Below, one piece after another: positions 24,506 to 33,233 of a stretch of 64,000 nucleotides of DNA (the first letter of the stretch is position 1; every line of letters begins with the position of its first letter). This stretch comes from Amycolatopsis nalaikhensis (GTDB lineage: Bacteria; Actinomycetota; Actinomycetes; Mycobacteriales; Pseudonocardiaceae): contig NZ_CP127173.1 of assembly GCF_030264295.1 (NCBI RefSeq), forward strand, positions 7,199,501 through 7,263,500. The letters are read 5' to 3'. The notes under the pieces are model-generated. The model made no database searches, was not told where the DNA came from, and was given only the letters and a program-made list of their open reading frames with translations. The translations under genes and the position numbers were made by a program.

Positions 24506-25548
24506 GCATCACGATCGAAGCTCCCGCGGGCTCGGCGGAGGCCGTCAAGGCGCCGCCGCTGCGGCCGCAGAACAAGCAGCTCGCGATCCTCGCGGTCCTC
24601 GTGCTGGTCGCGATCCCGCTGCCGCTGATCCTGCCCCCGGCCCAGGGCGCGGTCGCCGTCCGGATCCTGATCTTCCTGCTGATGGCCGTCGGCTGGAACA
24701 TCATGAGCGGCTTCGGCGGGATGTTCAGCTTCGGCCACGCGGCCTACTTCGGCCTCGGCGCCTACACGAGCGCGTACCTGCTGGTGAAGCACAACGTGTC
24801 GCCGTGGATCGGGATGCTGGCCGGGATGGCGGTGGCCGCCGCGGTCGCCGTGGTCATCGGCTACTTCTCCTTCCGCTACAAGCTCCAGGGCGCGTACTTC
24901 GCGTTGGCGACGTTCGCGTTCGCCGAGATGCTGCGGCTGATCGTCACCAGCAGCGCGTTCGCCAACAAGGCCGTCGGGTTCAGCGTGCCGCTGATCCAGG
25001 ACTCGTCGCTGTGGCTGATCCAGTTCCCGGCCGACTCGCCCGCGTACTTCTGGGTGGCCCTGGTGCTGGCCGGGGCGGCGGTCGCGATCAGCATCGTCTT
25101 CCTGCACTCCCGCGCCGGGCGTTACGTGACGGCGATCCGCGACGACGAGCTGGCCGCGGCGTCACTCGGCGCCCCGGTGCTGCGGCACAAGCTGCTCACG
25201 GTCGCGCTGTCCGCGGCGATCACCGCCGTGGCGGGCGCGTTCTACACCCAGTACTACCTGTTCGTGAACCCCGACCTCGGGTTCGGCTCGGCCATCTCGA
25301 TCCAGGCCATCGTGCCCGTCGTGATCGGCGGCATCGGCACGGTGTGGGGTCCGGTGGTCGGCGCGATCATCATCGGCTCGCTCACCGACGTCACGGCGAC
25401 GCTCCTGCGCACCCCGCCGGAGTTCCTGGGCTTCCTGCAGGGCCGCAGCGGGCTGGACGTCGTGCTGTACGCGGTGCTGGTGATCCTGATCGTCCGGCTG
25501 CTGCCCAAGGGGATCGTCGGAACTCTCGCTGCGAGGTGGCGTCGATGA
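24502..25548 (+). CDS. Branched-chain-type ABC transporter permease (LivM class)
   Basis: 348 residues from GTG 24502 (GTGA overlap; GGGAGG upstream). Multiple membrane helices follow a short soluble start. WNIMSGFGGMFSFGHAAYFG is the LivM signature, and AIRDDELAAASLGAPVLRHKLL is its ATPase-docking loop. The C-terminus PKGIVGTLAARWRR is typical. Partner of the LivH-type permease; the substrate is set by the binding protein. Confidence 0.92.
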   Translation: MSITIEAPAGSAEAVKAPPLRPQNKQLAILAVLVLVAIPLPLILPPAQGAVAVRILIFLLMAVGWNIMSGFGGMFSFGHAAYFGLGAYTSAYLLVKHNVSPWIGMLAGMAVAAAVAVVIGYFSFRYKLQGAYFALATFAFAEMLRLIVTSSAFANKAVGFSVPLIQDSSLWLIQFPADSPAYFWVALVLAGAAVAISIVFLHSRAGRYVTAIRDDELAAASLGAPVLRHKLLTVALSAAITAVAGAFYTQYYLFVNPDLGFGSAISIQAIVPVVIGGIGTVWGPVVGAIIIGSLTDVTATLLRTPPEFLGFLQGRSGLDVVLYAVLVILIVRLLPKGIVGTLAARWRR

Positions 25549-26279
25549 GCATCGTGGAGGTGACCGGCGTCGGCAAGGCGTTCCGCGGCGTGCACGCCCT
25601 GTCCGAAGTGGACCTGACCGTCGCCGAGGGCGAAATCCTCGGCGTCATCGGCCCGAACGGCGCGGGCAAGACCACGCTGTTCAACGTGATCTCCGGGGCT
25701 CTGACCCCGGACACCGGCCGGGTGCGGCTGGCGGGCGACGACGTCACCGGCCGCGCCCCCGACCGGATCGCGCGGGCCGGGATGGTCCGCACGTTCCAGC
25801 TGATGCGGCCGTTCGCGAGCATGACGGTGGCGCAGAACGTCAGCCTCGCCGCCCAGCACCACCGGCTGAGCGCCAAAGCCTTAAGGGAACACGCCCTCGA
25901 CGTCGTCGAGCGGGTCGGGCTCGGGCCGTGGGCCCACCGCAACGCGACCGACCTGCCGACCGCCGGGCTCAAGCGCCTCGAGCTGGCCCGGGCACTGGCG
26001 ACCCGGCCGAAGGTGCTGCTGCTCGACGAGGTGCTGGCCGGGCTCGTCCCGGCCGAGCGCGAGCCGGTGCTCGACCTGCTCGCCACCCTGCGCGAGCAGG
26101 AGGGCGTCACGCTGGTGTTCATCGAGCACATCATGGCCGCGGTGATGCGGCTGGCCGACCGCGTGCTCGTGCTCGACCAGGGTCGGGTGCTGGCCGTCGG
26201 CTCGCCTTCAGAGGTGACCAGCGACCCGCGCGTCATCGACGCCTACCTCGGTGAGGAGCCGACCCATGCTGACGCTTGA
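25545..26279 (+). CDS. Branched-chain-type ABC transporter ATPase (LivG class)
   Basis: 244 residues from ATG 25545 (ATGA overlap). Walker A GPNGAGKTT at about 36-44, Walker B VLLLDEVLAGL, and the LivG-specific insertion GMVRTFQLMRPFASMTV. The ABC signature is unusual: LPTAGLKRLELARALA where LivG proteins have LPYGQQRRLE, so the canonical GQ pair is replaced. Activity probably persists, since this motif is loose in the family, but it deserves checking. The end overlaps the next ATPase gene by 14 nt. Confidence 0.9.
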   Translation: MSIVEVTGVGKAFRGVHALSEVDLTVAEGEILGVIGPNGAGKTTLFNVISGALTPDTGRVRLAGDDVTGRAPDRIARAGMVRTFQLMRPFASMTVAQNVSLAAQHHRLSAKALREHALDVVERVGLGPWAHRNATDLPTAGLKRLELARALATRPKVLLLDEVLAGLVPAEREPVLDLLATLREQEGVTLVFIEHIMAAVMRLADRVLVLDQGRVLAVGSPSEVTSDPRVIDAYLGEEPTHADA

Positions 26280-26967
26280 GAAGGTGTGCGCCGGGTACGG
26301 GCGGATGCGGATCCTGCACGACGTCGACCTGCACCTCGGCGCGGGCGAGATCGTCGCGCTCGTCGGCGCCAACGGCGCGGGCAAGACGACGACGCTGCGC
26401 AGCATCTGCGGCCAGCTCAAGCCGCTGTCGGGCCGCGTCACGCTCGACGGGACGCCGACCGCGGGCCGCCGTCCCGACCAGCTGGTGCGCGACGGCCTGG
26501 TGCACGTGCCGGAGGACCGGGCGCTGTTCGGCACGCTCACCGTCGAGGAGAACCTGCGGATGGGCGCGTGGACCCGCAGCCCCGCCCAGGCCGCGAAGTC
26601 GCTGAAGGAGGTCTACGACCTGTTCCCGGTGCTCGCCGAGCGCCGGACGCAGATCGCCCAGACGTTCAGCGGCGGCCAGCAGCAGATGCTCGCCATCGGC
26701 CGCGCGCTGATGGCCGGGCCGCGGCTGCTGATGCTCGACGAGCCGTCGACCGGGTTGTCCCCGAAACTGACCTGGACGGTGCTGGAAGCCGTCCGGCGGA
26801 TCCGGGACAACGGCGTCGCCGTGCTGCTGGTCGAGCAGAACGCGAAGCAGGCGCTGGCCATCGCCGACCGGGCGTACGTGCTGGAGAGCGGGTCGACGGT
26901 GCTGCAGGGCACCGGCGCGGAACTGGCCGGCGACCAGCGCGTCAGGAAGGCGTACCTGGGACTGTGA
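26266..26967 (+). CDS. Branched-chain-type ABC transporter ATPase (LivF class)
   Basis: 233 residues from ATG 26266, with GGTGAGGAG upstream; an ATG at 26251 is less well placed. Walker A GANGAGKTT, signature SGGQQQ (QTFSGGQQQMLAIGRAL), Walker B LLMLDEPSTGLSPKL, and the LivF-specific LVHVPEDRALFGTLTVEENL. It completes the importer: one binding protein, two permeases, two ATPases. The start lies inside the LivG gene and the end overlaps the following MmgE/PrpD start as GTGA, so transport and catabolic genes are translationally coupled. Confidence 0.92.
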   Translation: MLTLEKVCAGYGRMRILHDVDLHLGAGEIVALVGANGAGKTTTLRSICGQLKPLSGRVTLDGTPTAGRRPDQLVRDGLVHVPEDRALFGTLTVEENLRMGAWTRSPAQAAKSLKEVYDLFPVLAERRTQIAQTFSGGQQQMLAIGRALMAGPRLLMLDEPSTGLSPKLTWTVLEAVRRIRDNGVAVLLVEQNAKQALAIADRAYVLESGSTVLQGTGAELAGDQRVRKAYLGL

Positions 26968-28313
26968 AACGCGAACAAGCCGCTTCGGCGACCGCGGCGC
27001 TGGGAGCTTGGGCGTCCGAACTGGACGTCGCGAGCGTGCCGGACGCGGTGCTCGACCGGCTGGCCCTCGTCCTGCTCGACGTCGTCGGCGTCACCGCATT
27101 GGGTGCTTCGCTGCCGGAACAGCGGTCTCTGGTCGACGCCTGGCGTGCCCCAGCGGGCCCGGCGCCGCTGATCGGTGGCGGGCGGTGCGTGACGACCGAC
27201 GCGGCGGCCTGGCTCAACGGCGTCGCGCTCGTCTCGCTGGAGCTGGACGAGGGCAACAAGTACGCCAAAGGCCATCCCGCCGCGCACGGGTTCCCCGCGG
27301 TGCTGGCGCTGGCGGCCGAGCTGGACAGCACCGGCGCGGACACGGCGGCCGCGCTGCTGGCCGCCTACGAGGTGGCCGCGCGGTTCGGCCGGGCGACCAC
27401 CCTGCGCCCGGGCGCGCACCCACACGGCAGCTGGGGCGTGCCCGGCGCGGCGGCCGGGTGCGCGCGGCTGCTCGGCCTCCCGCCCGGGGCGGTGTCGGCC
27501 GCGATCGACACCGCGGCGGGGCTGGTCATCGCCGGGCATTTCGACTCGGCGACCCAGGGCAACCCGGTGCGCAACGCCTGGCTGGGCGCGTCGGCGACGT
27601 CCGGGCTCGCCGCCGCCCGGATGGCGGTCGCCGGGATGGCCCGCACCACCGGCACGGCCGCGCTCTCCCTCGGCACGCTGCTCGGCTCGCTGGACGCGGG
27701 GGAGCTGACCGCGGAGCTGGGCACCCGCTGGGACATCACGCGCGGCTACTTCAAGCGCCACGCGTCGTGCTCCTTCACCCACCCGGCCGCCGATGCCGTG
27801 CTCGACCTGCGGGCGCGACCGGAGTTCCGGGCCGACGGCATCACCCACATCCTGGTCGAGACCCACGTCCTGGGCGCCGGCTTGTCCGATGTGGACTGGT
27901 CGAACCGGCTCTCGGCGATGTTCTCGACACCGTACGTCGTCGCGACCGCCGCGCTGACCGGCGAGGTCGGCCCGGAAAGCCCACTCTGCGACGCGAACGT
28001 GCGGGGGCTGGCGAGCCGGGTGCGGCTCGTCGAGGCCGCCGACCTCACCGCCCGGCTCCCCGGCGAACGGGCCGCCCGTGTGACGGTCTCGTTCGACGAC
28101 GGCACGTCGCTCACCCGCGAAGTCCCCAACCCGGTCGGCGACGCCGACCACCACCCCCTGACCGAACCCGACCTGGTCGGCATGCTCGAGACGTGGCTGC
28201 CCGCGGCCGTCGTCGACCGGGCCGCCGCACTGGGCCGCGACCTGCCCGGCCTGCCCCGCGTCGGCGCGGCGCTGCGCGAGCTGGCCGGAACCGGAGAGAA
28301 GGAGCCGAACTGA
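26964..28313 (+). CDS. MmgE/PrpD family protein (second copy)
   Basis: 449 residues from GTG 26964. Family features are present: LALVLLDVVGVTALGASLP, WLNGVALVSLELDEGNKYAKGHP where the catalytic-region histidine/aspartate motif sits, and RGYFKRHASCSFTHPAADA in the middle, matching the KPYPxCxxxHxxxDA box. The HDFDDTH motif of the first copy is changed here to LELDEGNKYAKGHP, seen in a distinct subgroup that may act on a different acid. Candidate reactions are hydration, decarboxylation or epimerisation of a carboxylate. It is the first enzyme gene after the transporter and is coupled to its neighbours. Confidence 0.87.
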   Translation: MKREQAASATAALGAWASELDVASVPDAVLDRLALVLLDVVGVTALGASLPEQRSLVDAWRAPAGPAPLIGGGRCVTTDAAAWLNGVALVSLELDEGNKYAKGHPAAHGFPAVLALAAELDSTGADTAAALLAAYEVAARFGRATTLRPGAHPHGSWGVPGAAAGCARLLGLPPGAVSAAIDTAAGLVIAGHFDSATQGNPVRNAWLGASATSGLAAARMAVAGMARTTGTAALSLGTLLGSLDAGELTAELGTRWDITRGYFKRHASCSFTHPAADAVLDLRARPEFRADGITHILVETHVLGAGLSDVDWSNRLSAMFSTPYVVATAALTGEVGPESPLCDANVRGLASRVRLVEAADLTARLPGERAARVTVSFDDGTSLTREVPNPVGDADHHPLTEPDLVGMLETWLPAAVVDRAAALGRDLPGLPRVGAALRELAGTGEKEPN

Positions 28314-28945
28314 TGCGTGCCCTCGCGGTGACGCCCATCCACCTGCCGCCCGAGGAGATCCGGCGGCGGCAGGAGCGCTACGACCGGCTCGCGCCGCCGG
28401 GCCTGGCGATCGAGCTGCGGGACGTCGGCCCCGCCGCACCGGCCACTTTGGACACCGGCGAGTCCGTGCGCGCGTCCGAACGCGAGGTCGCGGCCGTGCT
28501 CGCGGCGGCGGGCGACGGCTGGGACCTGGCCTTCCCGGACTGCGTGCTGGACCCGGCCGTCCCCGACGCCGTCGCCGAGCCGCCGTTGCCGGTGCACGGC
28601 CTGCTCAAGCTGTCGGCGACCTACCTCGCCGCGAAGGGCGTGCGGTTCGGCGCGGTCGTGCGCAACGAGGCCATCGCCGAAGAGTTCGCCAAGCGCATCG
28701 CCGCCTACCGGCTGACCGAATACTTCGCCGGCGTCCGCGTGCTGGACCTGCCGTTCTCCGCGATCGCCGAAACCGAGACGTGGAACGCGGCGCTCGGCAC
28801 GGCGGTGGGCGAACTCGCCGCGCTGGGCGCGACGGCGGTGATCAACGGCTGCTCGGCGGTCGACGTCGAGCCCGCCGACCTGCCCGCCCGCATCGTCGAC
28901 CCGACCGCGCTCGCGCTGCGGCTGCTGGCGGTGGAGGACCTATGA
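28313..28945 (+). CDS. Asp/Glu/hydantoin-racemase superfamily protein
   Basis: 210 residues; the ATG shares one base with the preceding stop. Both halves of the racemase fold keep the paired catalytic cysteines: C77 in DLAFPDCVLDP and C180 in TAVINGCSAVD. Members include hydantoin racemase, maleate isomerase and arylmalonate decarboxylase. In an operon with a hydantoinase-like enzyme, racemisation of a cyclic ureide or isomerisation of an unsaturated diacid is likely. The N-terminus is slightly different from hydantoin racemases (LAVTPIHLPPEEIRRRQERY), so the exact reaction is open. It overlaps the next gene by 4 nt. Confidence 0.78.
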   Translation: MRALAVTPIHLPPEEIRRRQERYDRLAPPGLAIELRDVGPAAPATLDTGESVRASEREVAAVLAAAGDGWDLAFPDCVLDPAVPDAVAEPPLPVHGLLKLSATYLAAKGVRFGAVVRNEAIAEEFAKRIAAYRLTEYFAGVRVLDLPFSAIAETETWNAALGTAVGELAALGATAVINGCSAVDVEPADLPARIVDPTALALRLLAVEDL

Positions 28946-30321
28946 CCGACGGACCCGATCTCGTCGTCGCCGGAGCGGGCGGCGGCCTCGCGGGCGCGCT
29001 GCGGGCCGCCGAGCTGGGGCTGTCCGTCCTGGTGGTCGAGGCGAGTGAGCACTTCCGGCGCGGCAACAACACGTCGATGTCCACGGCGATGTTCCCCGGC
29101 GCGGGTTCCCGCTGGCAGGCGTCGGAAGGCGTCGACGACTCGCCCGAGAAGTTCGTCGCCGACATCATGGCCAAGACGCACGGCCGGGCCGACCCGCGCC
29201 TGGCCCGCACCCTGGCCGAGGTCAGCGCGCCGCTGGTCGAATGGCTCGCCGACTCCGCCGGGCTGCCGTTGTCGCTGGTGACGGACTTCAACTACCCCGG
29301 CCACTCCGTGCCCCGCTGCCACACGATCCCGGGGCGGCACGGCTCCGGCGTCATCGACCACCTGGCCCGCCGCGTGACCGAGCACGAGAACATCGAGCTG
29401 CTCGCCCCCGCCCGGCTGGTCGACGTCCTGTCCGATGCGGACGGGGTGCGCGCGGTCGTGGTCCGGTACCCCGACGGGACCGAGGAGGAGATCCCGACTC
29501 GCGCGGTCCTGCTGGCCACCAACGGCTTCGGTGCCGACGCGGACCTCGTCAAGCAGCACCTGCCGGAGATTTCCGGCGCGCTGTACCAGGGGAGTGACCA
29601 GTCGCTCGGCGACGCCCTGCGCATCGGCGAGAAGCTGGGCGCCGCCACCGGCTTCCTCGACGCCTACCAGGGCCACGGCGCGGTGTCCGCCGCCGCGGGC
29701 ACCCTGGTCGGCTGGGCGACGATCATCCACGGCGGGTTCCTCGTCGACCTCGACGGCCGCCGCTTCGGCAACGAAACCCGCGGCTACTCCGAGTACGCCG
29801 CCGAGCTGGCCGCGCGGCCCGGCTCGACCGGCTGGATCGTGCTCGACGAGACGATCTTCGAGCAGTGCCAGCCGTTCCAGGACTTCCGGGACGTCGTCTC
29901 GGCGGGCGCGCTCGTCTGGGCCGACGACGCTCGTGGGCTCGCGGAGGCGACCGGCCTGCCGCCGGACGCCCTGGAAGCGGAAATCGCCGCGGCGGCCGCG
30001 ATCGCCCGCGGCGAACGCGGAGACGAGCACGGCCGCACCCACTGGGAACGTCCGCTGTCCGGCCGCTACGCCGCCGTGCGCGTGGTGCCCGCGCTCTTCC
30101 ACACCCAGGGCGGGCTGCTGGTCGACGAGCACGCCGCCGTCGTCGACGCCGAGGACCGCCCCATCCCCGGGCTCTACGCCGCGGGTGGCGCCGCGGCGAG
30201 CATCTCCGGCCACGGCGCCGCCGGGTACCTGCCCGGCAACGGGCTGCTGCCCGCCTTCGGCCTGGCCTACCTGGCCGCGGGCGACGTGGCCCGCCGTCTG
30301 ACTTCGAACACCGCAAGCTGA
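28942..30321 (+). CDS. FAD-dependent fumarate-reductase/tricarballylate-dehydrogenase-like oxidoreductase
   Basis: 459 residues from ATG 28942 (ATGA overlap). Rossmann start DLVVAGAGGGLAGALRAAELG, then EASEHFRRGNNTSMSTAMFPG. The second FAD contact near the end is IPGLYAAGGAAASISGHGAAGYL, then GNGLLPAFG. This is the fumarate reductase/urocanate reductase/KstD/TcuA superfamily, without a heme or FMN domain. It would introduce or reduce a C=C bond next to a carboxylate. Tricarballylate dehydrogenase makes cis-aconitate, a substrate type that suits an MmgE/PrpD partner, but this is only one option. Confidence 0.85.
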   Translation: MTDGPDLVVAGAGGGLAGALRAAELGLSVLVVEASEHFRRGNNTSMSTAMFPGAGSRWQASEGVDDSPEKFVADIMAKTHGRADPRLARTLAEVSAPLVEWLADSAGLPLSLVTDFNYPGHSVPRCHTIPGRHGSGVIDHLARRVTEHENIELLAPARLVDVLSDADGVRAVVVRYPDGTEEEIPTRAVLLATNGFGADADLVKQHLPEISGALYQGSDQSLGDALRIGEKLGAATGFLDAYQGHGAVSAAAGTLVGWATIIHGGFLVDLDGRRFGNETRGYSEYAAELAARPGSTGWIVLDETIFEQCQPFQDFRDVVSAGALVWADDARGLAEATGLPPDALEAEIAAAAAIARGERGDEHGRTHWERPLSGRYAAVRVVPALFHTQGGLLVDEHAAVVDAEDRPIPGLYAAGGAAASISGHGAAGYLPGNGLLPAFGLAYLAAGDVARRLTSNTAS

Positions 30322-30329
30322 GGAGAGAA

Positions 30330-31799
30330 ATGGCAACGACGGAACTGCTCGTGAAGAACGTCCGGGTCGTGCGGCCCGACGACGCCGACGGATCCGAGCC
30401 GGAACTGCTGGACATCGCTGTCAACGACGGCACGATCACGCGCGTGGCGCCGAACCTGCCGACGGACGACGTCGCGCAGGTCGTCGACGGCCGCGGGCTG
30501 CTGGCCTTCCCCGGCGTGGTCGACGCGCACCAGCACTGGGGCATCTACAACGAGCTGGCCACCGACACGCGCACCGAGAGCCGCGCGAGCGCGCAGGGCG
30601 GCGTCACGACGTCGCTGACGTACATGCGCACCGGCCAGTACTACCTCAACAAGGGCGGCAGCTACCGCGACTTCTTCCCGGAGGTGCTGAGCGCGTCCGA
30701 CGGCAACGCCTACGTCGACTACGCCTTCCACCTCGCGCCGATGAGCGCGCAGCACATCACGGAGATCCCGTACCTCGTCGAGGAGTTCGGCGTCACGTCG
30801 TTCAAGATCTTCATGTTCTACGGCAGCCACGGCCTGCACGGGCGCTCGACCAGCCAGAGCGACTTCCTGATGATCCCGCCGGACGAGCGCTACGACATCG
30901 CGCACTTCGAGTTCGTCATGCGCGGGGTCCAGCACGCACGTGAGGTGCTGACCGAGTACGCGCCGCACCTTTCGCTGTCGCTGCACTGCGAAACGGCCGA
31001 GATCATGACGGCCTACACGAAGCTGGTCGAGCAGGACGGCTCGCTCTCGGGCCTGAGGGCCTACAGCGCGTCGCGGCCGCCGCACTCCGAGGGCCTGGCC
31101 GTCACGATCGCGTCCTACCTGGCCCACGAGACCGGGCTGCCGAACATCAACCTGCTGCACCTGTCGTCGGAGAAGGCGCTGTCGGCCGCGCTGACGATGG
31201 CGAAGGCGTTCCCGCACATCGACTTCCGGCGCGAGGTGACGATCGGGCACCTGCTGGCCGACGTGGACACCGCGTCGGGTATCGGCGGCAAGGTCAACCC
31301 GCCGCTGCGCGAGCGCGAAGACGTCGAGGCGCTGTGGCGGCACGTGCTCGCCGGCGACGTCGACTGGGTGGTCAGCGACCACGCGTGCTGCCGCGACGAG
31401 CTGAAGTTCGGTGCGGACCGCGACGACGTCTTCCTGGCGAAGTCCGGCTTCGGCGGCGCCGAGTACCTGCTGCCCGGGCTGGTCGGCGAAGGCACCAAGC
31501 GCGGCCTGTCGCTGCAGAAGATCGCGCAGCTGACGTCGCAGAACCCGGCGCGTCGCTACGGCCTGCTGAAGAAGGGCACGATCGCCGAGGGCTTCGACGC
31601 CGACTTCGCGCTGGTCGACCCGGACGTCCGGTGGACCGTGCGGGCGGCGGAGTCGGAGTCCACTCAGGAGTACACGCCGTTCGAGGGCTTCGACATGACG
31701 GCGAAGGTGACCGACACGTTCGTGCGCGGCCACCACGTGTTCGCCGACGGCAAGATCACCGGCGACCCGGTGGGCAAGTACCTCAAGCGCGGCCGCTGA
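30330..31799 (+). CDS. Dihydroorotase/hydantoinase-family amidohydrolase
   Basis: 489 residues from ATG 30330 (AGGAGAG upstream). It has the cyclic-amidohydrolase core: FPGVVDAHQHWGIYNE supplies the HxH metal ligands, GVTSFKIFMFYG the lysine that is carboxylated in this family, SLHCE and NLLHLSS the two further histidines, and VVSDHA the catalytic aspartate. Dihydropyrimidinases, hydantoinases, allantoinases and dihydroorotases share this layout and hydrolyse cyclic amides. DAHQHW differs from the usual DxHVHxR, and RTGQYYLNKGGSYRDFF is an unusual segment, so the ring specificity is probably not a classic one. It is the last gene of the operon, followed by a strong hairpin and the convergent IclR gene. 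Confidence 0.88.
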   Translation: MATTELLVKNVRVVRPDDADGSEPELLDIAVNDGTITRVAPNLPTDDVAQVVDGRGLLAFPGVVDAHQHWGIYNELATDTRTESRASAQGGVTTSLTYMRTGQYYLNKGGSYRDFFPEVLSASDGNAYVDYAFHLAPMSAQHITEIPYLVEEFGVTSFKIFMFYGSHGLHGRSTSQSDFLMIPPDERYDIAHFEFVMRGVQHAREVLTEYAPHLSLSLHCETAEIMTAYTKLVEQDGSLSGLRAYSASRPPHSEGLAVTIASYLAHETGLPNINLLHLSSEKALSAALTMAKAFPHIDFRREVTIGHLLADVDTASGIGGKVNPPLREREDVEALWRHVLAGDVDWVVSDHACCRDELKFGADRDDVFLAKSGFGGAEYLLPGLVGEGTKRGLSLQKIAQLTSQNPARRYGLLKKGTIAEGFDADFALVDPDVRWTVRAAESESTQEYTPFEGFDMTAKVTDTFVRGHHVFADGKITGDPVGKYLKRGR

Positions 31800-31802
31800 T
31801 GC

Positions 31803-31833
31803 CCGGGCGGCCGGTGCCTCACCGGCCGCCCGG
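31803..31833. terminator. Perfect 14-bp stem-loop between convergent genes
   Basis: CCGGGCGGCCGGTG pairs with its complement across a CCT loop. It ends the nine-gene operon from the left and overlaps the last codons and stop of the IclR gene from the right, so it may stop both transcripts. Confidence 0.6.
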
Positions 31834-32638
31834 CTCCTGCAGCCAGGCCCAGCTCTGGCGGATCTCGGCCGCCGCCTCGCGCACGAGATCGCGGTAGCGG
31901 CCGACGGCCTCGGGCGTGAAGCGGTACTGCGGGCCGCAGATGCTGATGGAGCCGTGGACGTCGCCGTCCGGCCCGAACAGCGGAGCGGCGACGGACCCCG
32001 CGCCGGGCTGGCGTTCGCCGAGCGAGACGGCGACGCCGTCGCGAGCCACGTCGGCGAGGGCCTCGCGCAACTGTTCGGGCGTGGTGATCGTGTGCTCGGT
32101 CAGCGCGGGGAGTTCCCGGTGCAGCACGGCTTCCCGGCGGTCCTCGGACAGCGACGCCAGGATGACCTTGCCGGAAGACCCGGCGTGCAGCGGGAACCGG
32201 CGGCCGAGCTCGACGGTCATCTTGATCTCGCGCGGGCTCTCGAACTGGTCGAGGTACACGCGTTCGTCGCCGACCAGGCCGGAAAGCGTGGTGGTTTCCC
32301 CGGTTTCGTCCCGCAGCCGCCGCAGGACCGGCGTGGCGGCGACCCGGGCGTCGAACCGGCGCAGGGCGCTCGCCCCGAGCGCGACGGCCGCGGGCCCGAG
32401 CCGGTAACCGGCGACGCCGGGGTCGGTCGCCAGCATCTCGCGCGAGACGAGCGACTGCAGGATCCGGTAGACGACCGCCTTCGACAGGTCGAGCTGCACG
32501 GCTGATCGTGCTGACGCCCAGGTACCGGGGGCCACCGGTGAAGAGCAGCAGCACATCGGCCACCCGGGCGGCGGCCTCGGTGCCGGCGTTGTCCGACGCG
32601 CTGGCGGGCTTGCGCCCGGCGGTACTGTTGACGGCCAA
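31819..32638 (-). pseudogene. IclR-family regulator interrupted by one base
   Basis: The C-terminal effector domain (LGRRFPLHAGSSGKVILASL, then ITTPEQLREALADVARDG) is intact in one frame back to SKAVVYRILQSLVSREM. The N-terminal winged helix (EAAARVADVLLLFTGG, then PRYLGVSTIS) is in another frame. Dropping one C near 32500 (reverse strand CC) restores STIS-VQLDLSK-AVVYRI with the family spacing. The start is probably TTG 32638. It is a consensus error or a recent null mutation. The gene sits at the end of the catabolic locus and has a candidate operator immediately upstream that is repeated before both enzyme operons, so it is the likely pathway regulator. Confidence 0.72.
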
Positions 32639-32659
32639 CCTCGTGGTCCTCGGAATTCT

Positions 32660-32676
32660 GTTTCGCTGGCGGGAAC
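32660..32676. promoter_or_regulatory. Candidate IclR operator C (autoregulation)
   Basis: GTTTCGCTGGCGGGAAC, sharing GTTTCGC-N5-GGAAC with the two sites near 22.1 kb. It lies between the -10 box at 32688 and the IclR start, where a repressor would block its own transcription. Confidence 0.55.
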
Positions 32677-32687
32677 GTTTCGCCGAA

Positions 32688-32693
32688 ATTGTA
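32688..32693 (-). promoter_or_regulatory. -10 box of the IclR gene
   Basis: Reverse-strand TACAAT (5 of 6 matches to consensus), 50 nt before the proposed TTG. No good -35 is seen at 17 nt, which suggests weak or activated initiation. Confidence 0.45.
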
Positions 32694-32880
32694 GCACTTC
32701 CGGTTCTTTTCCGAGGTGCATCGTTCCGGTCAGCGATACGGTGGTCGCAGGGCGGCCGTTGGTGAGTACCGCGCCGCGAACGGGGCTTGCCCTCCTCAAC
32801 CGCGGCGGCCGCCGTTACCTTCGGGTTTCCCCCACGGGTGGTCCTCTTCCCCGTTTTGTTCGGAGGCAAGCCCCGTTGCG

Positions 32881-33229
32881 CTTCGCGCCCGATACGTCGA
32901 CGGCATCAACGCGCCGTACCACGCGGGCATCGCGGGCGGCGGCAGGATCCCGCTCACTGTGTCGCGCTCCGGCTCGATGCCGTTCACCGACGCCTCCGGC
33001 GCGTTGACGGTTCCGAAGGCGACCGAACCTGGTCGTGCGCGGCGGCACCCCGGCGGTGCGGAACGTCGCGGCGAACGTGGTGTTCCCGCCGACGCCGCTG
33101 GTGCGCGACCAGGACATCGTGCTGCTGCCGCTGCCCGCGAACGGCACGTCGTCCGCGGGCCCGTTCCGGCCGGACCCGGCGCGAGCGCCGTCGCCGGAGG
33201 TCTACCTCGTCGAGAACCCGGTGACGTAG
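32881..33229 (+). pseudogene. Gene remnant of unknown function
   Basis: Between the IclR promoter and the acyl-CoA dehydrogenase end, protein-like sequence runs in two forward frames: RYVDGINAPYHAGIAGG with SGSMPFTDASGALTVPKAT up to about 33025, then NLVVRGGTPAVRNVAANVVF and VRDQDIVLLPLPANGTSS to the stop at 33229. A one-base change near 33028 would join them. I do not recognise the protein and no good start is visible, so this looks like the C-terminal part of a decayed gene. The remaining sequence from 32694 to 32880 shows no gene. Confidence 0.4.
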
Positions 33230-33233
33230 CGGC

